This document shows, in pieces, positions 63,494-64,000 of a stretch of DNA of 64,000 nt. The position numbers were made by a program, and so were the translations under genes. Within the stretch, counting starts at the first letter, position 1; each line of letters opens with the position of its first letter. Below the pieces are notes generated by a model. The model worked only from the letters and a program-made list of their open reading frames with translations. It searched no databases and was not told the DNA's origin. The DNA comes from an uncultured bacterium. GTDB lineage: Bacteria > Cyanobacteriota > Vampirovibrionia > Gastranaerophilales > Gastranaerophilaceae. The stretch is taken from contig CASDRS010000003.1 in the NCBI GenBank assembly GCA_949283255.1, forward strand, positions 62,001 through 126,000, read 5' to 3'.

Positions 63494-64000
63494 ATGAAAA
63501 AGTATTTAATTATATTTTTATTATTCTGTACGTTTATATTTTCCGGATACAGGCATCCGGAGGAGTATGTAATAGAATCTGAGCAAAATGCATATCTTCA
63601 TAATAATATGGGTCTTGTATATATTCAGGAGCGCGCTTATTATCCTGCGATTCAGGAATTTAAGATAGCTATCAGCTTGGCACCAGATGTTCAGGCGAGT
63701 GCAGTATTTTATAACAATTTGGGTGAATGTTATATGAAGCTAGGTCAGCCTGAAATGGCACAGGATTGTTTTGAGCGTGCAATTCAGCAATTTAGTTTGA
63801 ATTTTAAATATTACAAAAACTTAGCAGAATGTTATTATCAATTAGGACTTGCAGATACACAAATAAAAAAATCTTATCAAGATCCAAACCCTCTAGGGAT
63901 AATATTGAGAGGTCTTTTACTTGAGCAAAAAGGCGATATAACGGAAGCTGTAACAACATTGGATGAATTTGTGGCAAAAGAGCCTGATATCATTATTTCA
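63494..64000 (+). CDS. exported TPR protein, 3' end beyond the window
   Basis: 169 codons are visible with no stop. A signal peptide (KKYLIIFLLFCTFIFSGYRH) is followed by TPR units (NNMGLVYIQERAYYPAIQEF, YNNLGECYMKLGQPEMAQDC). AGGCAGGT lies just before the ATG, 27 nt after the MBL gene, so it is the fourth gene of that operon. The bracketing of the operon by two TPR proteins suggests envelope assembly. Confidence 0.82.
   Translation, partial: MKKYLIIFLLFCTFIFSGYRHPEEYVIESEQNAYLHNNMGLVYIQERAYYPAIQEFKIAISLAPDVQASAVFYNNLGECYMKLGQPEMAQDCFERAIQQFSLNFKYYKNLAECYYQLGLADTQIKKSYQDPNPLGIILRGLLLEQKGDITEAVTTLDEFVAKEPDIIIS

Overview
The window is low-GC DNA (about one third G+C by eye) from a Gram-negative-type bacterium. 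It encodes a TolC-type outer-membrane channel with an EmrAB pump, many secreted TPR proteins, a lipoprotein, a capsule/LPS-type glycosyltransferase cluster, MEP isoprenoid synthesis (IspF), long-form PPi-dependent phosphofructokinase, Mini-III RNase and class A RNase P RNA. With the N-terminal 'NFxG' tags on two unknown proteins, this suggests a Melainabacteria/Vampirovibrionia (Gastranaerophilales-like) gut bacterium. That assignment is inference from gene content and memory, not a search. I saw no insertion sequence, prophage, CRISPR array or tRNA gene.

Layout. 1-4.2 kb: winged-helix regulator, prs, a coiled-coil unknown and pfp. 4.3-10.6 kb: a MarR-controlled export locus with divergent tolC-like gene, marR, emrA and two tandem emrB paralogues. 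10.6-15.7 kb: an EF-hand-like unknown, AlkD-like repair protein behind a strong promoter and terminator-like leader, CDF exporter, ispF, lepA and mrnC. 15.7-19.9 kb: LTxxQ periplasmic protein, a ZorA/ZorB-like (MotA/MotB-like) stator pair overlapping a DUF711 gene, and rnpB. 19.9-32 kb: Nudix, Cof phosphatase, carbonic anhydrase, ferritin, HxlR regulator, dnaG-rpoD, metG, HEAT and SLOG proteins, and a PcrA/UvrD helicase. 32-39 kb: six glycosyltransferase genes for a surface glycan. 39-48 kb: engB, TPR, xerC/D, dnaB, a long acidic coiled-coil membrane protein with an apparent frameshift, pncC and an MgtE_N/FliG-like protein. 48-53.4 kb: receiver-histidine kinase, lipoprotein, a TPR protein that seems to start at AUU, and a methyl-THF methyltransferase. 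53.7-54.05 kb: gene-free AT-rich region with repeated TTTTCTACA 9-mers, a candidate replication origin. 54-64 kb: a Cys-rich microprotein, then U32 protein, MerR-like protein, recA, an unknown lipoprotein-like protein, dnaN, TPR proteins, a phosphoesterase and an MBL hydrolase, all rightward from U32 onward.

Regulatory signals. Many promoters carry an extended -10 of the form TATGnTAwAAT. About nine genes lack a Shine-Dalgarno sequence and instead have a -10 box ending exactly 6 (once 7) nt before the ATG, the geometry of leaderless mRNAs. Other genes have ordinary GGAG-type sites, so both initiation modes seem to coexist. The leaderless class, the candidate origin, the stator pair and the AUU start are the observations most worth checking.
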